NCBI GenBank assembly: GCA_964543545.1
Contig: CAZIYT010000007.1
Location: forward strand, 62,001-126,000
DNA from: UBA4416 sp964543545
GTDB taxonomy: Bacteria > Bacteroidota > Bacteroidia > B-17B0 > Aurantibacillaceae
Length of the DNA stretch: 64,000 nucleotides
Direction: 5' to 3'
The notes under the pieces are model-generated. The model worked only from the letters and a program-made list of their open reading frames with translations. It was not told where the DNA came from and made no database searches. The position numbers were made by a program, and so were the translations under genes. Of this stretch, positions 16,778 through 24,800 are shown piece by piece. The stretch's first letter is position 1. Each line of letters starts with the position of its first letter.

Positions 16778-18328
16778 CTATAGAATGTCCTTCGGAACGA
16801 TTTTCCGCTTCCAGGTCTTCGACAGTTTTTCGGCGCCGGCATAAAAGTCCGGGTTCCAGGTGAGTGTCGTATGCCAGCTGTTCTCCGCCTTAAATTCTTC
16901 TTCCATGCCTTTCGAAACACCTTCCGCAATTTTTTTGGAATGGATAATGGCGAGGCACTCCGTGTTGAGGTTGGCACTCCTCGGGTCCAGATTAAAAGTA
17001 CCGATGACGGTGGTATAACCGTCAATCACCATCGACTTGGCATGCAGCCCGAATACCGGCGCAAAATTTAATTTCTTTTGCAGGGCGCCGGTCATGATCC
17101 TGTAGCGGTCTTTTGCATCCGGCCTGAATTCATAGATCTCGATCCCGGCCTGCAGCAAGGGCTTGCGGCATTTCTGGTAGCCGGCAAAGGCTTCGAGGTT
17201 GTCGGTAGAGGCGAGGCTGTTGGTCATGATGCGCACCTTCACCCCGCGTTTCACCGCCTCCCTGAATAAAGCTTCCCCTTCTTTTGTGGTGATAAGGTAA
17301 GGCGATTGAATATCGATGCTATGCTTTGCCTGCTTTACCAGCTCCGTGAGCGCAGAGGTGGTCAGGCCTCCGCCGGTGAAGGCTTTTTTGTGATCGAACT
17401 TGCCGGGAATATCCGACACGAACTCCACGCTGTCGAGCCATACCAGGTCGCCGGAAGCCTGTATGGATTTGAAGGCCGAAGGAAGGTTCTTTATTTTTTC
17501 ACGCACCTGTGGCCAGAAATTTTCAGGATTGCAGGCATACTGGTGCAGCCTGTCGAAGCGGTCCTTTGCCTTGAAGTCAGCCTCCGGCTCCTGCACGATC
17601 TTCGACACCGGCACGCTGAGCGTATCTTTCCAGAATTCCTCAAAAGACCTCTCCATGGTTTCGGTGATCTTCCCGATCAGCAGCACGTCGCGGTCCCTGA
17701 AATTGTACTCGTGGTCGTAATCGAAATATTCATCTGCAATGTTGCGCCCGCCTGTGATCGCGATTTTTCCATCCACCGTAAAGGTTTTATTATGCATGCG
17801 CTGGTTGGCATTTACAAAATCATAGCGGAATTTGCTCAGCTTCTGGACGATGTTCTTACCGAGGTTAACCCCCGGGTTATAAATCCTGATCTCGATGTTT
17901 TCATGCGAGTCCATTGTCAGAATGCTGTGTGCATCCGCTTCCACCATCATATCGTCTATTAGCAGGCGCACCTTCACGCCGCGGTCTGCCGCCCTCACGA
18001 TGTAATCGCAGGCAATCAGTCCCACATTGTCCGTCGAAAAAATAAAATACTGGATGTCGATGGTCTTTTCGGCATACTCGCTCAGCCAGGCGCGTGTAAT
18101 CATAGAGCCGTCGCCGTCCTCAAGCACGTATACGCCCGTTTTGGTTTTCATCAGCTCCGCCACCGGAGCCAGTTCCCCGCCCAGGGATAAGGAATCATCG
18201 CGGTGGATGCTGGCGCAAAAATCTTCTTTGGCTTCGGGGATTTCCAGTGTGTCATCCGAACAGGAAGAGAAGCTAAGGCCAGCGAAAAAGTACAGGGCCA
18301 TGATGGTAATCCGGTAAAGCATAGGCAT
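16778..18328 (-). CDS. Phospholipase D-family lipoprotein, ClsC-like
   Basis: Starting at 18328 gives a lipoprotein signal (MPMLYRITIMALYFFAGLSFSSC). Two HKD motifs are intact: HNKTFTVDGKIAITGGRNIADEYF with its continuation, and HAKSMVIDGYTTVIGTFNLD. The layout resembles ClsC/YmdC cardiolipin synthases, which join phosphatidylglycerol and phosphatidylethanolamine, except that here the protein looks exported and lipid-anchored. A phospholipase or nuclease role is therefore also open. The upstream Met at 18364 would add 12 residues and spoil the signal. Confidence 0.85.
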   Translation of the reverse strand: MPMLYRITIMALYFFAGLSFSSCSDDTLEIPEAKEDFCASIHRDDSLSLGGELAPVAELMKTKTGVYVLEDGDGSMITRAWLSEYAEKTIDIQYFIFSTDNVGLIACDYIVRAADRGVKVRLLIDDMMVEADAHSILTMDSHENIEIRIYNPGVNLGKNIVQKLSKFRYDFVNANQRMHNKTFTVDGKIAITGGRNIADEYFDYDHEYNFRDRDVLLIGKITETMERSFEEFWKDTLSVPVSKIVQEPEADFKAKDRFDRLHQYACNPENFWPQVREKIKNLPSAFKSIQASGDLVWLDSVEFVSDIPGKFDHKKAFTGGGLTTSALTELVKQAKHSIDIQSPYLITTKEGEALFREAVKRGVKVRIMTNSLASTDNLEAFAGYQKCRKPLLQAGIEIYEFRPDAKDRYRIMTGALQKKLNFAPVFGLHAKSMVIDGYTTVIGTFNLDPRSANLNTECLAIIHSKKIAEGVSKGMEEEFKAENSWHTTLTWNPDFYAGAEKLSKTWKRKIVPKDIL

Positions 18329-18395
18329 AAAATAAGTAAGATCAAATATAAGGTTTTGATCCAATACATCTGTTTCCAGGCATCAGCCTGAAAGA

Positions 18396-20171
18396 CTATT
18401 GGCGGGATGGGATAATGACAGAGTCCGTTAAGCGGATCCCGATAACACTCACATCATCTACCTGATCCAGGTCCTGTTTCCAGTCGTTAAAGCTTGTATT
18501 GATCTTTTCCAGCTGCTCGTCCAGCGGCAGATGAGAGATGTGTTCGATGAGCTCCTTAAAGGCGGAGGTTTTATATTTCTTGCCGGATTCGCCGCCAAAC
18601 TGGTCGGCAAAGCCATCGGAAAAAAGGTAGAAGGTTTCCGTGCCGTTCAGCTGAACCGTATGCGTGGTAAAGGGAAGCGGGTTTTCGGAATAGCCGGCAT
18701 GCTGCTTGTCGCCTTTCAGGATGTGCAGCGCCTCGTTCTGAATAAACCACAAAGGGCTGTTGGCACCTGCCCAGCGAAAGGAATTCCGGAGCGGGTCCAC
18801 GATCATCAGCGAAATATCCATGCCGTCGCGGATCGTATCGAGGCCCTTGCTGTTGAAGATCGCGGAAATTCTCAGGCTACAGTTGTCCAGGATCAAGCCC
18901 GGATCGGTGACGCCAAGCTCGTTAATAGCCGCTGACAGGGCGTTGTGGCAGATCAGCGACACGAGCGAGCCCGGTACGCCGTGGCCGGTACAATCGGCGC
19001 AGGCAATAATGAGGGCATTGTCCTTGAAGGAGAACCAGTAAAAATCGCCCGACACAATATCCTTTGGCTTATAAATCACAAAATGTTCAAACTGCCTTTC
19101 ATTAAGCTCTATTTCCGAAGGAAGGATCACGCTTTGGATGCGCTGCGCATAGTTAATGGAATCCATCACCTCCTTGCTTTTCATTTCAAGGGCATAGGTT
19201 CGCTCTTCCACCAGGCGGTTCAGGTTGAGGTTCATGTATTCCAGCTCCCGCTTATAGGCATTTTGTTCGCTCAGGGAAAAAGCATAGGAATAGATCTCCG
19301 CCACATTCGCCATCAGCTGGATCTCGTTGTTCTCGTAGGTTCTTACCTGCCCGGTGTTCTCGCAGCACACCACGCCGAAGATGCTGTTGTTATGATAGAT
19401 CGGCACATCCACAATCGTTTTGATTCCGAGCGGCTGCAGGTAAGGGATTTTAAAGCAGGAAGTCGCCTCATGCGTTTCTGCATCAAAAGCTTTGATGATC
19501 GTATTTTTTTCCAGGTAGTCGAAGTAGGGCGCAAACTCATTCCTCGACAGGACTCCGCCCTGTGTGTGGGAGTCTGAGGCCCGCTCGTAAAGGTGCATGC
19601 AGGTGATCGTTGTTCTGTCTTCGTCGTATTTCCAGATGCTCACGCGCGAAATATCCAGGGCATCGGACAGGGAGCGGGTAATGACCTGCATACATTCGCC
19701 AATGTTTCCCGAGTGCACCGATGGGTGTTTGTTGAGGCTTAATAAGGTAGTGGTGATCCTCTCCTGTTTCAGGAACTTCTCCTTTTCATCGGTAATGTCC
19801 AGGTAGATGCCGAATAAGCTGGCCAGGTGCCCCTGCCGCTCAATCGTTGCCCTCACCTTGATCCATTTGGTATTTCCCCGGGGAGTGTGGATTTCTATCT
19901 CCATCTCGATATCGTACTGACTGGAAACGATCGAATAGAAATCGCGTTTGAATGCTTTCAGAGACTGGGGTGTAAGCGTGGTTTGAAGAAGCTTGTGGGT
20001 TTTGGCGTATTGTATCTCCACCTCAAACAGGTCGGCATAATTTTCACTGATGAAAAGGTAATGCTCCTCTTTTTTTATAAGGTCAACTTCGAGGTGAAAC
20101 AGGATACCGGGAGAACTTCGGATAATCCTTTTGAAAACATCTTGGCTTTCTTTATGGCTTTCAGTTAGCAC
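18396..20171 (-). CDS. PAS-GAF-SpoIIE-type serine phosphatase
   Basis: The 591-residue protein has an N-terminal PAS domain (about 10-130, ending YLDITDEKEKF), a GAF domain (about 145-300), a coiled-coil linker and a C-terminal PP2C/SpoIIE phosphatase (about 350-585). VSGDFYWF and CADCTGHGVPGSL carry the metal-binding Asp residues. Such proteins dephosphorylate anti-anti-sigma factors or act in partner-switching; no such partner is nearby. A TATTTTTG -7-like element (20189-20196, minus strand) sits upstream. It is divergent from the response-regulator genes. Confidence 0.9.
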   Translation of the reverse strand: MLTESHKESQDVFKRIIRSSPGILFHLEVDLIKKEEHYLFISENYADLFEVEIQYAKTHKLLQTTLTPQSLKAFKRDFYSIVSSQYDIEMEIEIHTPRGNTKWIKVRATIERQGHLASLFGIYLDITDEKEKFLKQERITTTLLSLNKHPSVHSGNIGECMQVITRSLSDALDISRVSIWKYDEDRTTITCMHLYERASDSHTQGGVLSRNEFAPYFDYLEKNTIIKAFDAETHEATSCFKIPYLQPLGIKTIVDVPIYHNNSIFGVVCCENTGQVRTYENNEIQLMANVAEIYSYAFSLSEQNAYKRELEYMNLNLNRLVEERTYALEMKSKEVMDSINYAQRIQSVILPSEIELNERQFEHFVIYKPKDIVSGDFYWFSFKDNALIIACADCTGHGVPGSLVSLICHNALSAAINELGVTDPGLILDNCSLRISAIFNSKGLDTIRDGMDISLMIVDPLRNSFRWAGANSPLWFIQNEALHILKGDKQHAGYSENPLPFTTHTVQLNGTETFYLFSDGFADQFGGESGKKYKTSAFKELIEHISHLPLDEQLEKINTSFNDWKQDLDQVDDVSVIGIRLTDSVIIPSRQ

Positions 20172-20516
20172 GGGAACAAGGTTGAAGCCAAAAATAGGGA
20201 ATATTATATGAAAAAAAGTGCGTAATTTTACGTGTCATAGAGCGATTCTCTACTCATTTTTCAGGAGCTGGTCACCTGGCCCGGTTTATCACATCGTTGC
20301 CAAAAAAACGAACGTGTTCGTTAGAGCAATGCATGATAGACATATCTTTTTGTGTGACAGATTCCCTCCCCTGTGAAAAAGTAAAAGCTGTTTTTCAGCT
20401 GTCGAAAAAGTGCTATCCGGGTGCGGTTAAAATCAGTGTTTTATCGCGAATTTACCGTATTTACCACCTTTTTCTAACGTTTTGAATCGTTTATTTTTGT
20501 AGGAAAACTAAACAAT
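20172..20516. promoter_or_regulatory. Divergent intergenic region with palindromes
   Basis: This 345-nt gap separates the phosphatase from the response regulators. It holds CGTAATTTTACG (20221-20232), whose reverse complement CGTAAAATTACG shares CGTAAAATTAC with the hairpin at 24689-24724. A 16-nt palindrome, AACGAAC-GT-GTTCGTT, lies at 20307-20322. A -7-like TATTTTTG is at 20492-20499, 17 nt before the response-regulator start. I see no convincing gene inside. Confidence 0.5.
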
Positions 20517-20948
20517 ATGGCAGGTTTCAGGTTGCTTTTAGCAGATGACGATGAGGATGATTTTTTCATCATCCGTCAGGCTTTTGAAGAACTCGGACGG
20601 CCATATGACCTGCAGCATGTCAGGGACGGAAAGAAGCTTCTGGATTATTTATCGGCAACCTCAGGAGCCGGAAGGCAAATTCCGGACCTGATCCTCCTCG
20701 ATATCAATATGCCTTTGGTGAATGGTTTCCAGGCCCTGGAAATGATCCGGAACACCAGCGCCTATGCGCAGGTGCCTGTGTTTATTTATTCAACATCAGT
20801 TAATAGCGAAGAGAAACAAAAATGTATGGCGCTTGGTGCGAATGCCTTTTTTACCAAAGCCTATACGTATAAAAAGGTGCTGGCCTTTGTAGCAGATATT
20901 GATCTGTTCCTGAATTACCCGTATCATATGCCCCAACCACAACAATAA
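20517..20948 (+). CDS. Single-domain response regulator
   Basis: The 143-residue protein is a CheY-like receiver domain alone. LLADDDEDDFFIIRQAFEELG holds the acidic pocket, LILLDINMPLVNG the phospho-acceptor Asp (about residue 61), and VFIYSTSVNSEE the switch Ser/Thr. The layout is of the Rcp1 type, often paired with PAS/GAF kinases. No output domain is present, so it likely acts by protein contact. It lies 52 nt upstream of a LuxR-type regulator and may share its transcript. Confidence 0.92.
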   Translation: MAGFRLLLADDDEDDFFIIRQAFEELGRPYDLQHVRDGKKLLDYLSATSGAGRQIPDLILLDINMPLVNGFQALEMIRNTSAYAQVPVFIYSTSVNSEEKQKCMALGANAFFTKAYTYKKVLAFVADIDLFLNYPYHMPQPQQ

Positions 20949-21000
20949 TTAATAAACAATAAAAAAATAGATCGTTTAATATGATAATGACAATCAACGT

Positions 21001-21642
21001 ATGCCGGTAAAAGTTTTTTTGGTGGAAGACCACGAGATCGTTAGACAAGGCATTAAAGCGTTACTGGAAGGTGAACCTGATATCATTGTTACAGGCGAAG
21101 CGCCAAATGGCATTGAAATGCTGAAAAGACTGGAAAGCGGACAGCCTGATGTACTTCTAATGGACATGAATATGCCGGAGATGAGCGGGGTGGAATGTAC
21201 CACGGAGGTCAAAAAGAAATATCCCGGCGTCAAAGTATTGATCCTTTCGATGCATGACCATGAAAGCTACCTGGTGGATATGATCTATGCCGGAGCCGAT
21301 GGTTATATTCTCAAAAACTCATCCCGCGAAGAGCTCCTGTTTGCCATCCGGAAAGTAGCCAACGAAGGCGTTTATATCAGCTCAGAGTTTGCCCTTAATA
21401 TGCTGGCCAAGCACAAGCGCGATACCCGCAGGCAGGCTTCTCCTCCCGTTGTGCTCAGCGACAGGGAAATGGATGTGCTGGTACTGATTGCGGAAGGTCA
21501 TACCAATACGGAAATTGCCGATAAGCTGTTTACAAGCGTGCGTACGATAGAAACCCGCCGTAAAAACCTGCTCGATAAGACCGGTACGACCAATACCGCC
21601 ACGCTCATCCGCTATGCGGTTGTGAATGGCCTGGTGTCCTGA
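21001..21642 (+). CDS. NarL/FixJ-type response regulator
   Basis: The 213-residue protein joins a receiver domain (about 1-120; phospho-acceptor in DVLLMDMNMPEMSG) to a LuxR-type helix-turn-helix (about 148-208; LSDREMDVLVLIAEGHTNTEIADKL, VRTIETRRKNLLDKTG). It should bind DNA as a phosphorylated dimer. The convergent histidine kinase gene ends 9 nt downstream and is of the HisKA_3 class that pairs with this regulator type, so the two are a likely cognate system. Confidence 0.93.
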   Translation: MPVKVFLVEDHEIVRQGIKALLEGEPDIIVTGEAPNGIEMLKRLESGQPDVLLMDMNMPEMSGVECTTEVKKKYPGVKVLILSMHDHESYLVDMIYAGADGYILKNSSREELLFAIRKVANEGVYISSEFALNMLAKHKRDTRRQASPPVVLSDREMDVLVLIAEGHTNTEIADKLFTSVRTIETRRKNLLDKTGTTNTATLIRYAVVNGLVS

Positions 21643-21651
21643 TCTCCGCAT

Positions 21652-24054
21652 TCAGGGAATAGGAAGGGTGATGGTGACTCTGCTGCCGGAGCCGGGAGAG
21701 GAGTTCAGTGTGAAGCGTCCTTCCAGCAGCTTTACCCGGTTGCGAATGTTTTTCAGGCCCATGCCATTGCCTACCCGGCGGGGGAGTAGTTCCTGGAAGC
21801 CAACTCCATTGTCGCTCACGATGAGGGAGATGGAATCTTTATGTTGCTTGATCGTCACGGAGGCTTCCGTGGCGTCGGCATGTTTGATGATGTTATTGAG
21901 CAATTCCTGCACAATCCTGTAAATGGCAAACTCCAGCTTTTCAGGCAGCTCGGTTACTCCCGATAGCTCAAGGTTCACAGCAGGATTGCCTTTCACGATT
22001 TTCCGGATAAGCTCATTCAGGGCGACTTCAATGCCATAATCTTTTAGCACGGCCGGCACCAGCTCGAAGGCAATGCGGCGCGTATCGTTGATGGCGTCGC
22101 TCACGATATTCAGGATTGTTTTAAGCTGTTTTTCATCATCTGTCGTGTTCACCTTCAGGAGTTGCAGGCGGGTTTGTACGCCGTACAGCAATTGAGCCAG
22201 CCCGTTATGCACCGACTCGCCGATGCGCTCCCGCTCCTGTTCCTGGGTCATCATAATGGCATTGAGGATCTCGCGTTGCTGGTAAAGCCGGATGTCCATT
22301 AATTCTTTTTGCTTTTGTTCTTCGCGTTGCTTTTGCTGCTCCTGCAGATAACGGTTCCGCTTGTCGGCTTCCACTAAGGCAGTAATATCCATATCCACGC
22401 CCAATGTACGCGCCGGCTTCTCATCGGGGCCATAGATAATTACGGCTTTCAGCTTGAGCACCTTCAAATGCCCGTCAACGGAAATCTCAAGAGTTTCTTC
22501 AAAAGCCTGTGTCCCGCTTTGAATAAACTGAATGATGCGCTCTGCTACCGCCCGGCCTTTTTCGGTAGCGTATCGCAGGTAGATTGCAGGCTCTACAGGA
22601 ACCGACCGGTAAAGGTTGAAGAGGCGGTACATCCCATCCGACCAGGTAAAGCGCCCGGTGTTCAGATCGAATTGCCAGCTTCCCATTTTTGCGAGCTCCT
22701 CGGTTTGTTCCAGAAGTACCATGTTGCGAAAGCGCTCTTCTTCCGCTTCTTTTCGCGAAGTAATGTCGAGGTTGGTCGCTACCACACCGTCGTCCATTTT
22801 CACGAACATGCAGGAAAACCATTTATTGAAATTCTCGAAAGGATAAAAATATTCCAGCTGCTCGGGATGCCCGCTTTCCACCACGCGGCAAATGGTGTCA
22901 AACAATCCGGAAGCTTTGATGCCGGGATATTCCTCCAAGTATAATTTGCCTACAAGGTCCTTACGGCCCGTTTCCCTTTCCAGCTCGCGGTTCACGATCG
23001 TGATCCTGAAATCGGTGATCTGGCCTGCCTCATTGCGCACCGCTTTCAGCACCGACATCTGGATCAGGCTTGTATCATAAATGGATTGCAGCAGCTCCTT
23101 ACTTTCCTGAAGCTCGACGGTTCGTTCATTCACTTCCTGCTCCAGCTGCAGGCGGTAATCATCCCTCGAGCGGATGAGGGCCTGCTCTACGCGTGCCCGT
23201 TCTACGGCATCCCAGGTACGGCGGGCCGTTTCCTCCATCAGGCTTATCTCATGAGCATTCCATTGCCGTGGCTCCCGGAGGTTAACAACGATGGAGGCTA
23301 CCGCCCGGTCCTTTTTCAGTAAAGGAACGGCCGCGGTCGCTTTGATGCCTATAGCGCGGCACTTGTGATGCGCCGCCTGGTTGGTGGTGTCGGTATCCAG
23401 GTCATGAATGAGGTAGGGAACGCCTTTTTTCATGGCTTCCATCAGGCCCGGGAGCTCATCGGTAGGATGGTCGCCTACCAGGCTGGGGCCTGTGTGCCGC
23501 GCATAGTTCTGATGAACCCTTGCCACGCTCAGGTCGTCATCGAACTCCATGTAATAGGCCCAATCGGCGCTGAGGTGCTCGCCAAGGAGGCGGCTGGCAA
23601 CAGCCTGCATTTCTATGGGGTCGTGGAGCGGGCGCAGAGCGTCGCTGAGTTTCAGGAGAAACGTTTTTTGCTCGTCATTATTCTGGATCACACTTCGGAG
23701 CTCGCTGATGTCGCGCCCGATGGCAAATACCGTTTCCACTTCGCCCTCTGCATTTTTTTCGGGGATAAGCCGCGAATAGAAATGTACAATACCGGTGGCC
23801 GTATGAAGGGAATTGTAATGGGATTCGCCGTTTCCTTTTTCAAAAATCGAGCGGAGGATCTCCATCCAGTGAAGCGCTACCTCATCCGGTTGCCCCATAC
23901 CCAGTTTCGTTTTGCCATACAGCATGCTGTTCGGTACTCCCGTCTTAGCTTCCAGCGCTTTATTGGCAAATATCAGTTTCAGGTCTTTGTCCCAGCGGGT
24001 AATGACATCGGGAGTATTCTCTATGATAAACTGATATGCTTTTGAAGTATCCAT
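21652..24054 (-). CDS. Multi-PAS/GAF sensor histidine kinase (HisKA_3 class)
   Basis: In the 800 residues I see a PAS domain (about 5-120, ending AIGRDISELR), a GAF domain (about 140-290), a coiled coil, two further PAS domains (about 310-440 and 445-570), a HisKA_3 dimerisation helix with the phospho-acceptor in RERIGESVHNGLAQ, and an HATPase domain with N box ELLNNIIKHADATE, DNGVGF and GNGMGLKNIRNRVKLLEG. There is no membrane segment, so it senses cytosolic signals. A -7-like element (TACATTTG on the minus strand, 24108-24115) lies 54 nt upstream. Confidence 0.92.
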   Translation of the reverse strand: MDTSKAYQFIIENTPDVITRWDKDLKLIFANKALEAKTGVPNSMLYGKTKLGMGQPDEVALHWMEILRSIFEKGNGESHYNSLHTATGIVHFYSRLIPEKNAEGEVETVFAIGRDISELRSVIQNNDEQKTFLLKLSDALRPLHDPIEMQAVASRLLGEHLSADWAYYMEFDDDLSVARVHQNYARHTGPSLVGDHPTDELPGLMEAMKKGVPYLIHDLDTDTTNQAAHHKCRAIGIKATAAVPLLKKDRAVASIVVNLREPRQWNAHEISLMEETARRTWDAVERARVEQALIRSRDDYRLQLEQEVNERTVELQESKELLQSIYDTSLIQMSVLKAVRNEAGQITDFRITIVNRELERETGRKDLVGKLYLEEYPGIKASGLFDTICRVVESGHPEQLEYFYPFENFNKWFSCMFVKMDDGVVATNLDITSRKEAEEERFRNMVLLEQTEELAKMGSWQFDLNTGRFTWSDGMYRLFNLYRSVPVEPAIYLRYATEKGRAVAERIIQFIQSGTQAFEETLEISVDGHLKVLKLKAVIIYGPDEKPARTLGVDMDITALVEADKRNRYLQEQQKQREEQKQKELMDIRLYQQREILNAIMMTQEQERERIGESVHNGLAQLLYGVQTRLQLLKVNTTDDEKQLKTILNIVSDAINDTRRIAFELVPAVLKDYGIEVALNELIRKIVKGNPAVNLELSGVTELPEKLEFAIYRIVQELLNNIIKHADATEASVTIKQHKDSISLIVSDNGVGFQELLPRRVGNGMGLKNIRNRVKLLEGRFTLNSSPGSGSRVTITLPIP

Positions 24055-24340
24055 AGTACGGTCTTAAGTCCTGGTAAGCGGTTTTACATGTTATCTAAAC
24101 CGAAGGTCAAATGTATAATACTTATCTTAAAAATAGTTGCCTGAACCAATTTTTCGGAGGGCATCCGCTTAGGGTGCATTTTCGCCGGATATGTGGTTAT
24201 TACGGGGAATAGAGCAACAATCCAATGCCTGAATAGGGGAAAGTTATTCGCAATTGCGGCTCTAAAACGTAAAAGGAACAGGTATTTTAATTGATGCTAA
24301 ACCATACTTCCACGTTGGATGTTGCTTAACTGAAAATGCC
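24055..24340. other. Intergenic region, no gene seen
   Basis: Apart from the -7-like element for the histidine kinase (24108-24115), I see no hairpin, repeat or reading frame that I can support. Confidence 0.4.
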
Positions 24341-24541
24341 ATGACTTACAAACCTTTAAAAAATCCGGGAGATGCTTACCTGGTACACCTTCATGAAGAG
24401 TGGGAGGTGATCTATTGGTGCAAAAAATTCAACTGCAGCAGGGATGAGCTGAAGCAGGCTGTAGAAGCTGTAGGCAATCTGCCCGAAGAGGTCAAGGCTT
24501 ACCTCCTATGGAAAGCGGCAAATCACCAAAAAGCCTCCTGA
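24341..24541 (+). CDS. DUF3606-like small protein (66 aa)
   Basis: The short protein contains EWEVIYWCKKFNCSRDELKQAVEAVGN, which fits the DUF3606 pattern (polar start, E-x-x-Y/W-W-x-K-x-F/L-x-C/V-S/T, then A/V-V-x-x-V/I-G). These small basic proteins are of unknown function and are common near stress genes. It is monocistronic. Confidence 0.7.
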   Translation: MTYKPLKNPGDAYLVHLHEEWEVIYWCKKFNCSRDELKQAVEAVGNLPEEVKAYLLWKAANHQKAS

Positions 24542-24612
24542 CACGAAAAGGGATTTTTTCTCTTTTCGATGAATCCGGATTTTATTTTTTTGAATTATTT
24601 CTTTTTATAATC

Positions 24613-24631
24613 GCCTGCATCCCTTGCAGGC
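24613..24631. repeat. Short perfect hairpin
   Basis: GCCTGCA-TCCCT-TGCAGGC is a perfect 7-bp stem between the DUF3606 and metalloprotease genes. No T run follows on either strand, so a classical terminator is unlikely. Confidence 0.45.
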
Positions 24632-24688
24632 AGATACGTTCAGGACATACGGCAAAGCGCCGGGGGATTATTTTCTTTATATGAATCA

Positions 24689-24724
24689 CGTAAAATTACC
24701 TGTGAAAAATCAGGTAGTTTTACG
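24689..24724. promoter_or_regulatory. Inverted repeat upstream of the metalloprotease promoter
   Basis: CGTAAAA-T-TACCTG faces CAGGTA-G-TTTTACG around the loop TGAAAAAT. It abuts the -33 element of the promoter at 24726 and could be an operator or the 3' end of a hairpin. Its CGTAAAATTAC half also occurs (inverted) at 20221-20232. Confidence 0.5.
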
Positions 24725-24725
24725 C

Positions 24726-24757
24726 TTGATCCCTGATGAATAATTGATATACATTTG
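24726..24757 (+). promoter_or_regulatory. Bacteroidota-type promoter for the M43 protease gene
   Basis: TTG (24726-24728) and TACATTTG (24750-24757) have a 21-nt spacer. Their position rules out an upstream start at 24744, which would fall inside the promoter, and supports translation from 24801. Confidence 0.65.
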
Positions 24758-24800
24758 GTTGACTCCTTTTACCGATTATTCACCCCCTAAACCCCAACGT

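Noticed and set aside
17306..17962. 218-codon plus-strand ORF
   Set aside because: It is antisense to the PLD gene, whose HKD motifs are intact.
20297..20485. 62-codon plus-strand ORF in the divergent gap
   Set aside because: It has unusual composition, overlaps the 16-nt palindrome and lacks any neighbour relation.
24543..24569. CGAAAAG/CTTTTCG stem after the DUF3606 gene
   Set aside because: The stem is AT-rich and lacks a following T run, so I do not call it a terminator.
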